Shown one piece after another: positions 24,085 through 32,963 of a DNA stretch of 64,000 nucleotides (within the stretch, counting starts at the first letter, position 1; each line of letters opens with the position of its first letter). A program made the position numbers and the translations under genes. Below the pieces are notes generated by a model. The model was given only the letters and a program-made list of their open reading frames with translations, was not told the DNA's origin and did no database searches. This DNA is from JBKHAJ01 sp964641125 (lineage in GTDB: Bacteria; Spirochaetota; Spirochaetia; SPDA01; CAZSGZ01), in the NCBI GenBank assembly GCA_964641125.1, contig CAZXMO010000004.1, positions 1 to 64,000 of the forward strand, in the 5' to 3' direction.

Positions 24085-26412
24085 TCAAGAAAAAAATGTG
24101 CTCGGTGTATCGAAGAGCGGGGGATTTTTCCGGGTCTCGGAGTTCCCGTCTCCGAGGCGTATGCGTTCATCCCTGTGATCGATTTCGACCGCGGGTCCTT
24201 TTCTGCTGTAAAGGGTCCTTTCCCCGGTAATGTCTAGACGCAGAGTTCCTCCGCGATAGGCAAGCGAGAAGGCGAGACGTGTCATCTTCCCGGGGAGACA
24301 TGGAGAGAAGCGGAGTATCTCACCGTCGTCCCGCATGCCCGCGAATCCGCAGACCAGGCCGAGCCACACGCCTCCCATGGCCGCGGCGTGAATTCCGTCC
24401 CGGGTGTTCCGGTTGATATCGTCTAAATCCATATAGAGGGTATCCAGGAAGTACTCGTACCCCCGCTCGGGGTCGCCCGTTTCGGTGGCCAGTATTCCCT
24501 GGACGCACGCGGACAGAGAGGAATCCCCCGTTGTCAGCCGGTCGTAGTAGGCGTAGTTGCGCCGCTTTTCCTCGTCCGCGAAGAGCCTGCTCTGAAGGAA
24601 GAGGGCTAAGACCAGGTCGGGCTGCTTGAGGACCTGATGCCGGTAGATCGTCAGGGGATGGTAATGGAGGAGGAGGGGATAGTTCTCCCGCGGGGTGTTC
24701 TCGAAGTCCCATTCCGCCTTTCGTAAAAAGCCGTCGTCCTGGGGATAGATACCCAGCTCCTCGTCATAGGGGATGTACATGGCCTCGGCGGCCCGTTCCC
24801 AACCCGTTATTTCCTCTTCGGCGAGGCGGATTTTTCCGGCTGTTTTCCGGAACTCTTCGGGTGCTTCGGCCCGCATCTTTCGGGCGGTCCGGGCGGCGTA
24901 CTCGAGGCTGTCCCGGACCATCAGATTGGTAAAGCAGTTGTTGTCCACCATGGCGGTGTACTCGTCGGGTCCGGTTACCATATTGATACAGAACCCCTTC
25001 CCCTCGATGTAGTCGCCGAAATCGGCCCAAAAACGGGCGGATTCGAAGAGGATTTCCGCCGCGAAATCGGCGGGGAACCCCTCCGCGTTCCGGGCCCGGG
25101 CGTGCCGCTTGATCGCGTAGGCGATGTCGGCGTTGATGTGATACTGGGCGGTCCCCGCCGGGAAGTAGGCGGAGGCCTCCCGTCCGTCGATGGTCCGCCA
25201 CGGATAGAGACATCCCCGGTGATGGAGCTCCGCCGCCCGGGCCCGCGCGGCGGGGAGGGTGGTGTTCCGGTATCGGATAAGAGCTTCCGCTATCTCGGGA
25301 CAGGCGTAGGTAAAGAAGGGAAGCATGTAGATTTCGGTGTCCCAGAAATAGTGTCCCTCATAGCCGCTGCCGGTCATTCCCTTGGCGGGGATGTTCCGTC
25401 TGCCGTCCCTCCCCGCCGCTTGGAGAAGATGGAATTGACTGAATCTGACCGCGGAATGGATGTCCTTTTCCGCTTCGATTTCGAAGTCGGCGGCGTCCCA
25501 GAACCGGTCGAGGTAGCTTCGCTGTTCTTCCCGGAGACCTTGGAAGCCTGAACGAGATGCTTTTTCGATCGCCTTGCGTGCGGAGGCGGCGGGACTCTCC
25601 GTTTCGGCGTCGAGAGAAGTGGAATAGGCTATATACTTCTCGAATACCACCTCGTCATCGGTCTCGAGGGGGATTTCGAAGGTGTGCCGGGTCCGATAGA
25701 GCTGAGTCTCGGTATCGCTCCAATGCCGATGACCGGAAACTACCGCGTTCTCCACCGCCGAAACCAGACGGAGTTTACTGTTCTGGGTCGTATGGCGGAA
25801 GACGGCTCCCCTTTCGGTATGCTCCCGCCCCTGGAGGACTATCGGCTTCCGCCTGAATTGGAGCCCCAAACGGGGGTCCGTGTGGTCTTCCTTCCCGATG
25901 AGAGGGACCGACAGGGCTGAGATGAGGCTGATGTGAACGTGTGCATTGATTGCACGACACGAAATCCGCAAGGCCGCCGTATGAGAACGGGAGAAGGAAA
26001 CCAGCCTTGAAAAACTGAGCTCCACCTCCCGTCCCGCCGGGCTTCGCCAGCGGACCCGTCTTTCCAGGGTACCTTCCCGCATGTCCAGGTATCTCTCGTA
26101 GGCGAGAAGCTCTCCCCCGGTCATATCGAATTCCTCGTTGTCCACTAAGATCTTCACGTAGGTACCGTCCGGGACCTCGAGCATCCGCTGCCGGTCCTCC
26201 GCGTATCCGTAGGCATGCTCACCGTAGACTATGGGCTCGGTTTCGTGAAAACCGTTTATAAAAGTCCCGGGCTTGTAGCTGTTGGAATGTTCATCGAAGC
26301 TCCCTCTGATCCCTAAGTAGCCGTTCCCGAGAGAGAAGAGGGTTTCGTACTTCGGAACCTCCGCGGGGATAAAATGTGTTTCGTGTAGGGTCCATGAAGC
26401 TCCGTCGCTCAT
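24085..26412 (-). CDS. Glycoside hydrolase family 65 disaccharide phosphorylase
   Basis: A 775-residue protein with the full GH65 layout: an N-terminal beta-sandwich (ETLFSLGNGYLGIRGSFDEH), a helical linker, an (alpha/alpha)6 barrel with YEGHYFWDTEIYMLPFFTYA, and the general acid Glu484 in VTGPDEYTAMVDNN. The phosphate-binding region follows (TTGDSSLSACVQGILATETG). It splits an alpha-glucosyl disaccharide with phosphate to give beta-glucose 1-phosphate. Which linkage (maltose, trehalose, kojibiose, nigerose, or glucosylglycerol) cannot be fixed from the sequence. ATG 26412 is chosen because the family homology begins there. A beta-phosphoglucomutase partner is not seen in the window. Confidence 0.93.
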   Translation of the reverse strand: MSDGASWTLHETHFIPAEVPKYETLFSLGNGYLGIRGSFDEHSNSYKPGTFINGFHETEPIVYGEHAYGYAEDRQRMLEVPDGTYVKILVDNEEFDMTGGELLAYERYLDMREGTLERRVRWRSPAGREVELSFSRLVSFSRSHTAALRISCRAINAHVHISLISALSVPLIGKEDHTDPRLGLQFRRKPIVLQGREHTERGAVFRHTTQNSKLRLVSAVENAVVSGHRHWSDTETQLYRTRHTFEIPLETDDEVVFEKYIAYSTSLDAETESPAASARKAIEKASRSGFQGLREEQRSYLDRFWDAADFEIEAEKDIHSAVRFSQFHLLQAAGRDGRRNIPAKGMTGSGYEGHYFWDTEIYMLPFFTYACPEIAEALIRYRNTTLPAARARAAELHHRGCLYPWRTIDGREASAYFPAGTAQYHINADIAYAIKRHARARNAEGFPADFAAEILFESARFWADFGDYIEGKGFCINMVTGPDEYTAMVDNNCFTNLMVRDSLEYAARTARKMRAEAPEEFRKTAGKIRLAEEEITGWERAAEAMYIPYDEELGIYPQDDGFLRKAEWDFENTPRENYPLLLHYHPLTIYRHQVLKQPDLVLALFLQSRLFADEEKRRNYAYYDRLTTGDSSLSACVQGILATETGDPERGYEYFLDTLYMDLDDINRNTRDGIHAAAMGGVWLGLVCGFAGMRDDGEILRFSPCLPGKMTRLAFSLAYRGGTLRLDITGERTLYSRKGPAVEIDHRDERIRLGDGNSETRKNPPLFDTPSTFFS

Positions 26413-26466
26413 CGTATCTATTGTACAGGGATAGGAAAAAAAAGCAAAGTCGTCTATTCTGTACCC

Positions 26467-27570
26467 ATGAAACAATCCCGGGTAGCCTCGATCTCCTTGG
26501 GGATTCTCGCGGCTATCGCCATCGGTGTCGTGCTCGACTTGGCGCAAACGGTTATTATCCCCTTAGTCATCGCGGTTCTGCTGAGCTTCATCCTCCAGCC
26601 GGTCATAAGGTTTCTCATGAAGAAACTCAAGTTTCCCCGGCTGCTTGCCATTCTACTTGTCATTTTAATTATCTTCGGCTTTTTCTATCTGATCGGTTTG
26701 TTCGTGTATAACAGCGCCCAGTCCTTTGTCCGGGAGTATCCGAATTATCTCGGGAAGTTTCAGAAGATATTTCAAGATATCAATCAGCGCTATCTAGGAC
26801 GGTTGGACCTGCCCGACGATCTGCTGGGCCAGATCGACTGGTCCGATGCCCTCCGGGAATCCATCGTCAGCTGGTCCGGCTCGTTCGTGGGGTTCTTGGG
26901 GGTCCTCTTCATCATTCTTATCTTCCTGTTTTTTCTCTTCCTGGAAAATCCACTGTTCAAACGGAAGCTCAAGGCCGCTTTTCCGCTCCACACCAGTCGG
27001 CGCATCGGCATAGTCATGGAGCACATCATCCGTCAGGTCAGCCGGTACTTGAGCGTCAAGTTCTTCATAAGCGCATTGACCGGTTTCCTGATCTGGCTGA
27101 GCCTTACCATAATCGGTGTGGATTTTCCTCTGATCTGGGCGACCCTCGGATTCTTCCTCAACTTCATACCCAATATCGGCTCTTTTATTGTAAGCGCGGT
27201 TATCATCCTCGTGAGTATTATACAGTTTTATCCTACGCTGGGAGGGGTGGCGGCGGTCGCGGCGAGTATGATCGGCCTTCAGGTTGTTGTGGGCAGCATC
27301 CTCGACCCGAAGCTCCAGGGGGACCGGCTCAACTTGAGCCCGGTGGTCATTCTCTTTTCCCTCCTCTTCTGGGGATGGCTGTGGGGCGTGGTCGGGGCGA
27401 TCCTTTCCATACCCATTACCGCCACAATCAAGATCATCTTAGAAAATGTTCCTAACCTCAAGCCCGTCGGAGTCCTCATGGGAACGGGACACAAGATACG
27501 CCGGTGGCGTCTATTCGGTAAGAAACGCCCCGGCGGCCGGGAAAAATCATCAGCCCGGGTCGAAGAATAG
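26467..27570 (+). CDS. AI-2E family transporter (PerM/TqsA/YdiK-like)
   Basis: A 367-residue membrane protein with about eight helices. The family pattern is clear: an N-terminal pair of helices (VIIPLVIAVLLSFILQPVIR), a soluble middle region, and the core LGFFLNFIPNIGSFIVSAV, GLQVVVGSILDPKLQGDRLN and LSPVVILFSLLFWGWLWGVV. Members export autoinducer-2 or act in ion efflux; the substrate here is not known. It is divergent from the GH65 gene by 54 bases with no clear ribosome site before ATG 26467. Confidence 0.9.
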   Translation: MKQSRVASISLGILAAIAIGVVLDLAQTVIIPLVIAVLLSFILQPVIRFLMKKLKFPRLLAILLVILIIFGFFYLIGLFVYNSAQSFVREYPNYLGKFQKIFQDINQRYLGRLDLPDDLLGQIDWSDALRESIVSWSGSFVGFLGVLFIILIFLFFLFLENPLFKRKLKAAFPLHTSRRIGIVMEHIIRQVSRYLSVKFFISALTGFLIWLSLTIIGVDFPLIWATLGFFLNFIPNIGSFIVSAVIILVSIIQFYPTLGGVAAVAASMIGLQVVVGSILDPKLQGDRLNLSPVVILFSLLFWGWLWGVVGAILSIPITATIKIILENVPNLKPVGVLMGTGHKIRRWRLFGKKRPGGREKSSARVEE

Positions 27571-27624
27571 ACGTTGGGATCGGGTAGGCAATCGGGCTCT
27601 TTTGTGATAGGGTACCAATCCGTT

Positions 27625-28686
27625 ATGGACAAGAAGCGAATACTTACCGGGGACAGGCCCACGGGAAAGCTCCACCTGGGGCATTACGTGGGAAGCCTGG
27701 CCAACCGGGTTAAACTGCAGCACGAATACGAGTGTTTCTTTATTATAGCGGATCTCCACACCCTGACCACGAAACCGGAGAAGGAGTCGATCGAAGGGAT
27801 CGCCGAGAACGCCCGGCAGATGGTCCTCGATTATCTCGCCTGCGGTATCGATCCGGATAAATCGGTCATCTATCTGCAGTCCGCGGTACACGAGGTGTAC
27901 GAGATGAATCTGATCTTCGAGATGCTCGTCACCGTGCCCCGGCTCCAGCGGATCCCCAGTCTCAAAGAGATGGCCAGGGGGGCCAACCTCGGCGAAATGC
28001 CCTTCGGACTCTTGGGGTATCCGGTCCTTCAAGCAGCGGACATCCTCATGCCCCGGGCCCATCTCGTTCCGGTGGGGAAGGACAACGAATCCCACGTGGA
28101 GATGACCCGGGAAATCGCCCGCAGGTTCAACACTTTCTACGGCGAGGTCTTCCCCATTCCCGACGTTATGGTTGGAGATGTTCCGACCTTAGTGGGGACC
28201 GACGGGGGCGCCAAGATGTCCAAGAGTCTCGGCAACACCATCCTCCTCTCGGACGACGAGAAAACGGTCCGGAAGAAGATATTCGGTATGTACACCGACC
28301 CCAACCGGGTCCGAGCCGATATTCCCGGGACCGTGGAGGGGAACCCGGTCTTTATCTATCACGATATCTTTAATCCCGATCGCGGAGAGGTCGAAGACCT
28401 CAAAGACCGCTACAGGCGCGGCGCCGTGGGGGACATCGAGGTCAAGGAGAAGCTCTTCGCCGCGGTAAACGACTTTCTCGAACCGATTCGAGAGCGGCGG
28501 ATGGAATACGGAAAGCGGTCCGGCTTCGTCGACGAGGTCATTTACGACGGCACGATGCGCATGCGGGAAGAGGCGAGAAGCACCCTGACCGAAATGAAGC
28601 GCGCCATGGGCCTAAGCGGAATCTGGAACAAGATCAGCCGAAAGGCCGAAAAGACGAAGAAGAAAAAGGCGGCGGTCGAAGGATAG
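27625..28686 (+). CDS. trpS: Tryptophanyl-tRNA synthetase
   Basis: A 353-residue class Ic synthetase of normal bacterial length. It has TGDRPTGKLHLGHYVGSL (the HIGH motif at about 14-20) and GGAKMSKSLGNTI (KMSKS at about 197-201), with conserved tryptophan-pocket residues between (YPVLQAADILMPRAHLVPVG). It charges tRNA-Trp. ATG 27625 is chosen because the family begins MDKKRILTGDRPTG; an earlier in-frame start adds 17 unrelated residues. Confidence 0.96.
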   Translation: MDKKRILTGDRPTGKLHLGHYVGSLANRVKLQHEYECFFIIADLHTLTTKPEKESIEGIAENARQMVLDYLACGIDPDKSVIYLQSAVHEVYEMNLIFEMLVTVPRLQRIPSLKEMARGANLGEMPFGLLGYPVLQAADILMPRAHLVPVGKDNESHVEMTREIARRFNTFYGEVFPIPDVMVGDVPTLVGTDGGAKMSKSLGNTILLSDDEKTVRKKIFGMYTDPNRVRADIPGTVEGNPVFIYHDIFNPDRGEVEDLKDRYRRGAVGDIEVKEKLFAAVNDFLEPIRERRMEYGKRSGFVDEVIYDGTMRMREEARSTLTEMKRAMGLSGIWNKISRKAEKTKKKKAAVEG

Positions 28687-28759
28687 CCGCGAACGGTGTC
28701 TTCCGACAGGCGGCTTCGGCTAACGATGTTAATAGAAAAGAAAAGAAAGGATTTTCTCA

Positions 28760-29947
28760 ATGACCCGGAACGATTTTATCCAACTCGAAGACCTTTACAG
28801 CGCACGTAACTACAGTCCCGCCGGTCCCGTCCTGACCCGGGGCAAAGGGGTGTGGGTCTGGGATACCGAGGGCAACCGGTATCTCGACTGCGTGAGCGGG
28901 TACGGTGCCGTCAATCAGGGACACTGTCACCCCAAGATCTTCCGGACCCTTGTCGAGCAGGCGGAAAAGCTGAGCCTCGTATCCCGGGCCTTCCGTACCG
29001 ATCAGATCGGTCTGTTCTCCAAGGAGATCTGTGAGCTCACAGGTTCGGCCCGGGTGCTGCTCATGAACTCCGGCGCGGAAGCGGTGGAAACGGCGCTCAA
29101 GACGGTGCGCAAGTGGGGGTATGTCAAAAAGAAAGTCCCCGAGGATCGCGCTGAGATCATCGTCTGCGACGGGAACTTTCACGGCCGAACCATCACCGTA
29201 GTCGGTTTTTCCAGTATCGATAAATATAGAAACGGATTCGGCCCCTTTACTCCCGGATTCATCCGGGTCCCCTACGGCGACCTCGAGGCGATGAAGCAGG
29301 CGGTGACCGAAAACACCGTAGGAATCATGGTAGAACCGATCCAGGGCGAGGGCGGCATGGTGGTTCCTCCCGCAGGGTATCTGGCGGGGCTTCGAGATCT
29401 CTGCACCGAAAAAAACATCAAGCTCGTCTTCGACGAGATTCAAAGCGGCTTAGGGCGCACCGGGGAGCTTCTGGGAGAAGAATACGAGTCGGTCAAAGCG
29501 GACGTCTGCATTATCGGCAAGTCCTTAGGGGGCGGGTTTTGTCCGGTCTCGGCGGTTCTGGCGCGGGGCGACGAGCTCGACGTTTTAGGCCCCGGCGAGC
29601 ACGGGAGCACCTTTGGGGGTAATCCCCTGGCCTGCGCGGTGGGCAGGACCGCTCTCTCGGTCCTCACGGAGGAGAAAATGATCGAAAACGCCGCCGAGAA
29701 GGGAGCGATCCTCGAAGAAGCCGTCCTCGGCATGAGGGGAAAGCGGATCGCGGGGGTCCGCGGCAGAGGAATGATGCTCGGTATCGAGCTGAACGAACCG
29801 GCCGCTCCGGTGTGCAAGGAGCTCATTGCAGCCGGGCTCTTGTGTAATGCCGCGGGGGAGTCGATTGTCCGTTTTACCCCGCCTCTGACCTTGAATGAGG
29901 AACAAGTGGGCTGGGCCCTGGAGAGGCTGGAAGAAGTCCTCGAGTAA
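28760..29947 (+). CDS. rocD: Ornithine aminotransferase (class III PLP)
   Basis: A 395-residue enzyme. The N-terminus (YSARNYSPAGPVLTRGKGVW, then YGAVNQGHCHPKI) is that of ornithine-oxo-acid transaminases. PLP lysine 254 sits in IIGKSLGGG, with the upstream FDEIQSGLGRTG motif. It converts ornithine and 2-oxoglutarate to glutamate semialdehyde and glutamate, joining arginine and proline metabolism. Acetylornithine aminotransferase is the closest alternative; the AVNQGH motif favours ornithine. The upstream region gives it a separate ribosome site; it ends tail to tail with the mtnN gene. Confidence 0.88.
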   Translation: MTRNDFIQLEDLYSARNYSPAGPVLTRGKGVWVWDTEGNRYLDCVSGYGAVNQGHCHPKIFRTLVEQAEKLSLVSRAFRTDQIGLFSKEICELTGSARVLLMNSGAEAVETALKTVRKWGYVKKKVPEDRAEIIVCDGNFHGRTITVVGFSSIDKYRNGFGPFTPGFIRVPYGDLEAMKQAVTENTVGIMVEPIQGEGGMVVPPAGYLAGLRDLCTEKNIKLVFDEIQSGLGRTGELLGEEYESVKADVCIIGKSLGGGFCPVSAVLARGDELDVLGPGEHGSTFGGNPLACAVGRTALSVLTEEKMIENAAEKGAILEEAVLGMRGKRIAGVRGRGMMLGIELNEPAAPVCKELIAAGLLCNAAGESIVRFTPPLTLNEEQVGWALERLEEVLE

Positions 29948-29956
29948 TCGGAGGGT

Positions 29957-30685
29957 TTATCGAGGGGGAGACTCGGTCCGGACAAGCTCGTCCGCCGCCG
30001 CGGCCGCTAAGGGGACGCACTTCTCGGAGCTCTTCCTGACGAATCTTCTGAAAAGCGGGGGGCTGGAACCGTCGGCATCGTCTGAAATCACCTTGAAGCT
30101 CAAGAACCGGATTCCGTTTATCTCGGCGACGATAGCGGCGGCGGCGCTTTCCATATCCACCGCCGAACCCCGGAGCTCTTCGGTCAGGAAGCGGTAGGCT
30201 TCGTGATTTTTTCGCGTGATTACGGAATCGCCGGTAACGATACGGCCGGAATGTATCCGGAACCCCTTGGGTCGGAGTGCCGTGACCGCGCGAAAGAGGT
30301 CCGGGTCCGCGGTTATCTCCCGCATCCCCGTCCGGGGTATTTCGCCGCGGTGTTTCACGAAGGGCCTCGCGTCGAAATCCCACTGGATAGAGCTCTCCGC
30401 GACGAGAATGTCCCCCCGGGGAAGAAAGACGAGCCCTCCCGCTATTCCGGTGTGAATAACAGCATCGGGAGAATACCGGGCGATACAGTACTGTACCGCC
30501 GCGGCGGTAAGAACCTTCCCTATGCCCGAGACGCACAACAGGAGATCGGTCCGGCCGAGGGCGCCGGTTAAACCGGCTTCACGGAGAACGACCGGGCCGA
30601 AACGAATTTCCCGGGAGATATCGGAAGCCTTGACAAAACCGGCGAGTTCCTCTTCCATAGCGGCGATCACTGCGATAACGGGCAT
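29957..30685 (-). CDS. 5'-Methylthioadenosine/S-adenosylhomocysteine nucleosidase-type protein
   Basis: A 242-residue nucleoside-phosphorylase fold protein. AVIAAMEEEL holds the first conserved acidic cluster, HTGIAGGL the purine-site glycine loop, SAVDMESAAAA the ribose-binding Met-Glu, and VISDDADG the catalytic aspartate. It removes adenine from MTA or SAH in methionine salvage and the activated-methyl cycle. Futalosine hydrolase is a related alternative, so no symbol is given. Confidence 0.82.
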   Translation of the reverse strand: MPVIAVIAAMEEELAGFVKASDISREIRFGPVVLREAGLTGALGRTDLLLCVSGIGKVLTAAAVQYCIARYSPDAVIHTGIAGGLVFLPRGDILVAESSIQWDFDARPFVKHRGEIPRTGMREITADPDLFRAVTALRPKGFRIHSGRIVTGDSVITRKNHEAYRFLTEELRGSAVDMESAAAAIVAEINGIRFLSFKVISDDADGSSPPLFRRFVRKSSEKCVPLAAAAADELVRTESPPR

Positions 30686-30768
30686 ACCGGAGCTATACCA
30701 CGGTCGCGGGGTAAGGGTAAATACCGCCTTTGCTCACTCACGGGCCTAGGTACTGAGGTGACACGAGG

Positions 30769-31596
30769 ATGACGGGGCTATCGGAGTACGAAATCGGAGC
30801 ATTCCAAGATTTAATCCGCGGATTCTACGCCGAGGAGGGGCGGGAGTTCCCCTGGCGCTCGACCCGGGACCCCTACGCGATCCTCGTTTCGGAAATCATG
30901 CTGCAGCAGACCGGGACCGAGCGGGTCCTCCCTAAGTATGAGGAGTTCCTTATCCGGTTCCCTCGAATCGAGGACCTTGCCGCCGCGGAGCTCGCCGAGG
31001 TCTATCCGGTGTGGCGGGGACTCGGATATAACCGAAGGGCCAAGTCCTTGAGGGACACCGCGGCGCGGATAGCGGCGGAAAGGGACGGTATCGTCCCCGC
31101 CGATCCGGAAATACTCATTACCTATCCGGGTATAGGTCCCGCCACCTCCCGATCGATACCGGTTTTTGCATATAACCGCCCTCAGGTCTTTATCGAGACC
31201 AACATCCGCAGGGTTTTCCTTCACCGGTTTTTCTCCGAGCGGAGCGGAGTCACCGACCGGGAGATCTTCCCCCTGATCGAGGAAACCCTCGACTACGCCG
31301 ATCCGAGGAGCTGGTATTACGGACTCATGGACTACGGGGTATATCTGAGGAGTCTCCTTGCCAACCCCAACCGTCGAAGCGCCCACTACACCGTGCAGAA
31401 ACCCTTTCGGGGGTCCAACCGGGAGGTGAGGGGGGCTTTACTCGAGTTCCTCTCGGATGAGGGAAAACAATCCAAAGAGGCTGTCTACGACAAACTTTCC
31501 TTCTCCCCGGAGCGGATAGATGCCGCGGCCCGGGAGCTCGTCGCGGAGGGGCTCGTCTCCGTGGATTCCCGGGGATTGTACGACCTCGGTAAATAG
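30769..31596 (+). CDS. MutY/HhH-GPD DNA glycosylase without the iron-sulfur cluster
   Basis: A 275-residue protein. The MutY-like catalytic start is REFPWRSTRDPYAILVSEIM followed by LQQT, with the Glu of S-E-I-M-L-Q-Q-T. The helix-hairpin-helix is YPGIGPATSRSI. The catalytic aspartate position of MutY (V-x-D-G-N-V) reads F-I-E-T-N-I here, so Glu replaces Asp. The C-terminal four-cysteine cluster region is replaced by RSLLANPNRRSAHYTVQKPF with no cysteine at all; a short winged-helix-like tail follows. It probably acts on mismatched or damaged bases, but adenine specificity is not certain. Confidence 0.82.
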   Translation: MTGLSEYEIGAFQDLIRGFYAEEGREFPWRSTRDPYAILVSEIMLQQTGTERVLPKYEEFLIRFPRIEDLAAAELAEVYPVWRGLGYNRRAKSLRDTAARIAAERDGIVPADPEILITYPGIGPATSRSIPVFAYNRPQVFIETNIRRVFLHRFFSERSGVTDREIFPLIEETLDYADPRSWYYGLMDYGVYLRSLLANPNRRSAHYTVQKPFRGSNREVRGALLEFLSDEGKQSKEAVYDKLSFSPERIDAAARELVAEGLVSVDSRGLYDLGK

Positions 31597-31646
31597 TTTA
31601 TTCTTATGTTTCTTATTATAATCACTTCCCGTTAAGAGGGGGACTC

Positions 31647-32870
31647 ATGATTCGCGTCAACTACAACTACTCTAAGCTTCAGTCATCGTATCTGTTTTCG
31701 ACTATCAGCTCCAGAATCGAATCCTTTCTTTCAGACAATCCGGATGCGAAAATTATCAAGCTCGGAATCGGGGATGTTACCCGGGCCCTGCCCCCGGCGG
31801 TCCTCGAAGCGTTCCATCGAGCCGTGGACGAGATGGGAGGCGAGGCGACTTTTCGGGGCTACGGTCCGTATCCGGGGTATCCCTTTCTGAGAGAGGTGAT
31901 TGCCGATAACGATTATGCGTCCCGGGGATGCCCGGTCACCGCGGAGGACATCTTTGTAAGTGACGGGGCGAAGTGTGATACCGGTAATTTCCAGGAGTTG
32001 TTCGCCTCCGATGTCCGCGTGGCGGTCCCCGATCCCGTATATCCGGTGTACGTGGACACCAACGTCATGGCCGGGAGAAGCGGGCTCTGGAATGACGGCC
32101 GGTACGAGGGGCTCGTCTATCTCGAGGCTACCTCCGAAAACGGGTACCTCCCCGGGCTCCCCGCGGAGCCGGTGGACCTGATCTACCTCTGTTTTCCCAA
32201 TAATCCCACCGGTGCAACGGCTACTAAGGATCATTTAAAGGGGTGGGTCGACTACGCCCGGGAGAACAAGGCCCTCATTCTCTTCGATGCGGCCTACGAG
32301 TCTTTCATACGGGACGAGTCCTTACCCCGTTCCATATACGAGGTGGACGGCGCCGACGAGGTGGCGGTGGAGTTCCGGAGTTTTTCCAAGACCGCGGGAT
32401 TTACGGGTACCCGGTGCGCATTTACCGTAATACCCGAGCGGTGCAGGGTCTACGATGCCGACGGAAACGAGAGGCAGCTCAAACCGTTATGGAACCGGAG
32501 ACAATCCACAAAATTCAACGGGGTCTCCTATCCCGTACAACGGGCCGCGGAGGCGGTCTACTCTCCCGAGGGGAGTAAACAGGTACGGGAACTTACCGAT
32601 TACTATTTGGGCAATGCCGCCTTAGTCCGCGAAGAGATGCAAAAACTGGGATTTCCCGTTACCGGAGGAATCAATTCACCCTATATTTGGATCGAGACAA
32701 AGAAGGACTCCTGGGAGTTCTTCGATCTACTTCTGAGTCAGGCTTCGGTCGTATGCACTCCCGGAAGCGGTTTCGGGCGGTGCGGTGAGGGGCACATCAG
32801 GATAAGTGCCTTCAACAGCAGGGAAAATGTGGAAAACGCCCTCTCGAGAATAGAGAAAACTCTGGCATAG
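31647..32870 (+). CDS. dapL: LL-diaminopimelate aminotransferase
   Basis: A 407-residue class I/II aminotransferase. The DapL start YNYSKLQSSYLFSTISSRIE, the segment KLGIGDVTRALPPAVLEAFH, the loop YGPYPGYPFLREVIA, and the PLP site FRSFSKTAGFTGTRCA are all typical. It makes LL-diaminopimelate directly from tetrahydrodipicolinate, bypassing the succinylase and acetylase steps, and so feeds lysine and peptidoglycan synthesis. The route is known in spirochaetes, chlamydiae and plants. Ribosome site AGAGGGGG before ATG. Confidence 0.94.
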   Translation: MIRVNYNYSKLQSSYLFSTISSRIESFLSDNPDAKIIKLGIGDVTRALPPAVLEAFHRAVDEMGGEATFRGYGPYPGYPFLREVIADNDYASRGCPVTAEDIFVSDGAKCDTGNFQELFASDVRVAVPDPVYPVYVDTNVMAGRSGLWNDGRYEGLVYLEATSENGYLPGLPAEPVDLIYLCFPNNPTGATATKDHLKGWVDYARENKALILFDAAYESFIRDESLPRSIYEVDGADEVAVEFRSFSKTAGFTGTRCAFTVIPERCRVYDADGNERQLKPLWNRRQSTKFNGVSYPVQRAAEAVYSPEGSKQVRELTDYYLGNAALVREEMQKLGFPVTGGINSPYIWIETKKDSWEFFDLLLSQASVVCTPGSGFGRCGEGHIRISAFNSRENVENALSRIEKTLA

Positions 32871-32909
32871 GTACCCCAATAAAGAGGTAACCCTTTAGGG
32901 TTAGGGGGC

Positions 32910-32939
32910 TTGACAGATTTTTTGCATTTTTCCTACGAT
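32910..32939 (+). promoter_or_regulatory. Sigma-70-type promoter of the DUF4912 / branching-enzyme genes
   Basis: Perfect TTGACA (32910-32915), 18-base spacer rich in T, and TACGAT (32934-32939), 24 bases before the GTG start. Confidence 0.65.
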
Positions 32940-32963
32940 AGTGCATAAAGCCCGGAGGCTTAT

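Noticed and set aside
26413..26466. Similar TCTATT...GTAC sequences between GH65 and the AI-2E-family gene, considered as a shared operator
   Set aside because: The match is short and imperfect and is neither a clean direct nor a clean inverted repeat. Possible -10 elements on both strands would give leaderless messages, which is too weak to annotate.
32888..32902. AACCC-TTTA-GGGTT hairpin after dapL as a terminator
   Set aside because: The stem has only five pairs and is not followed directly by a T-run.
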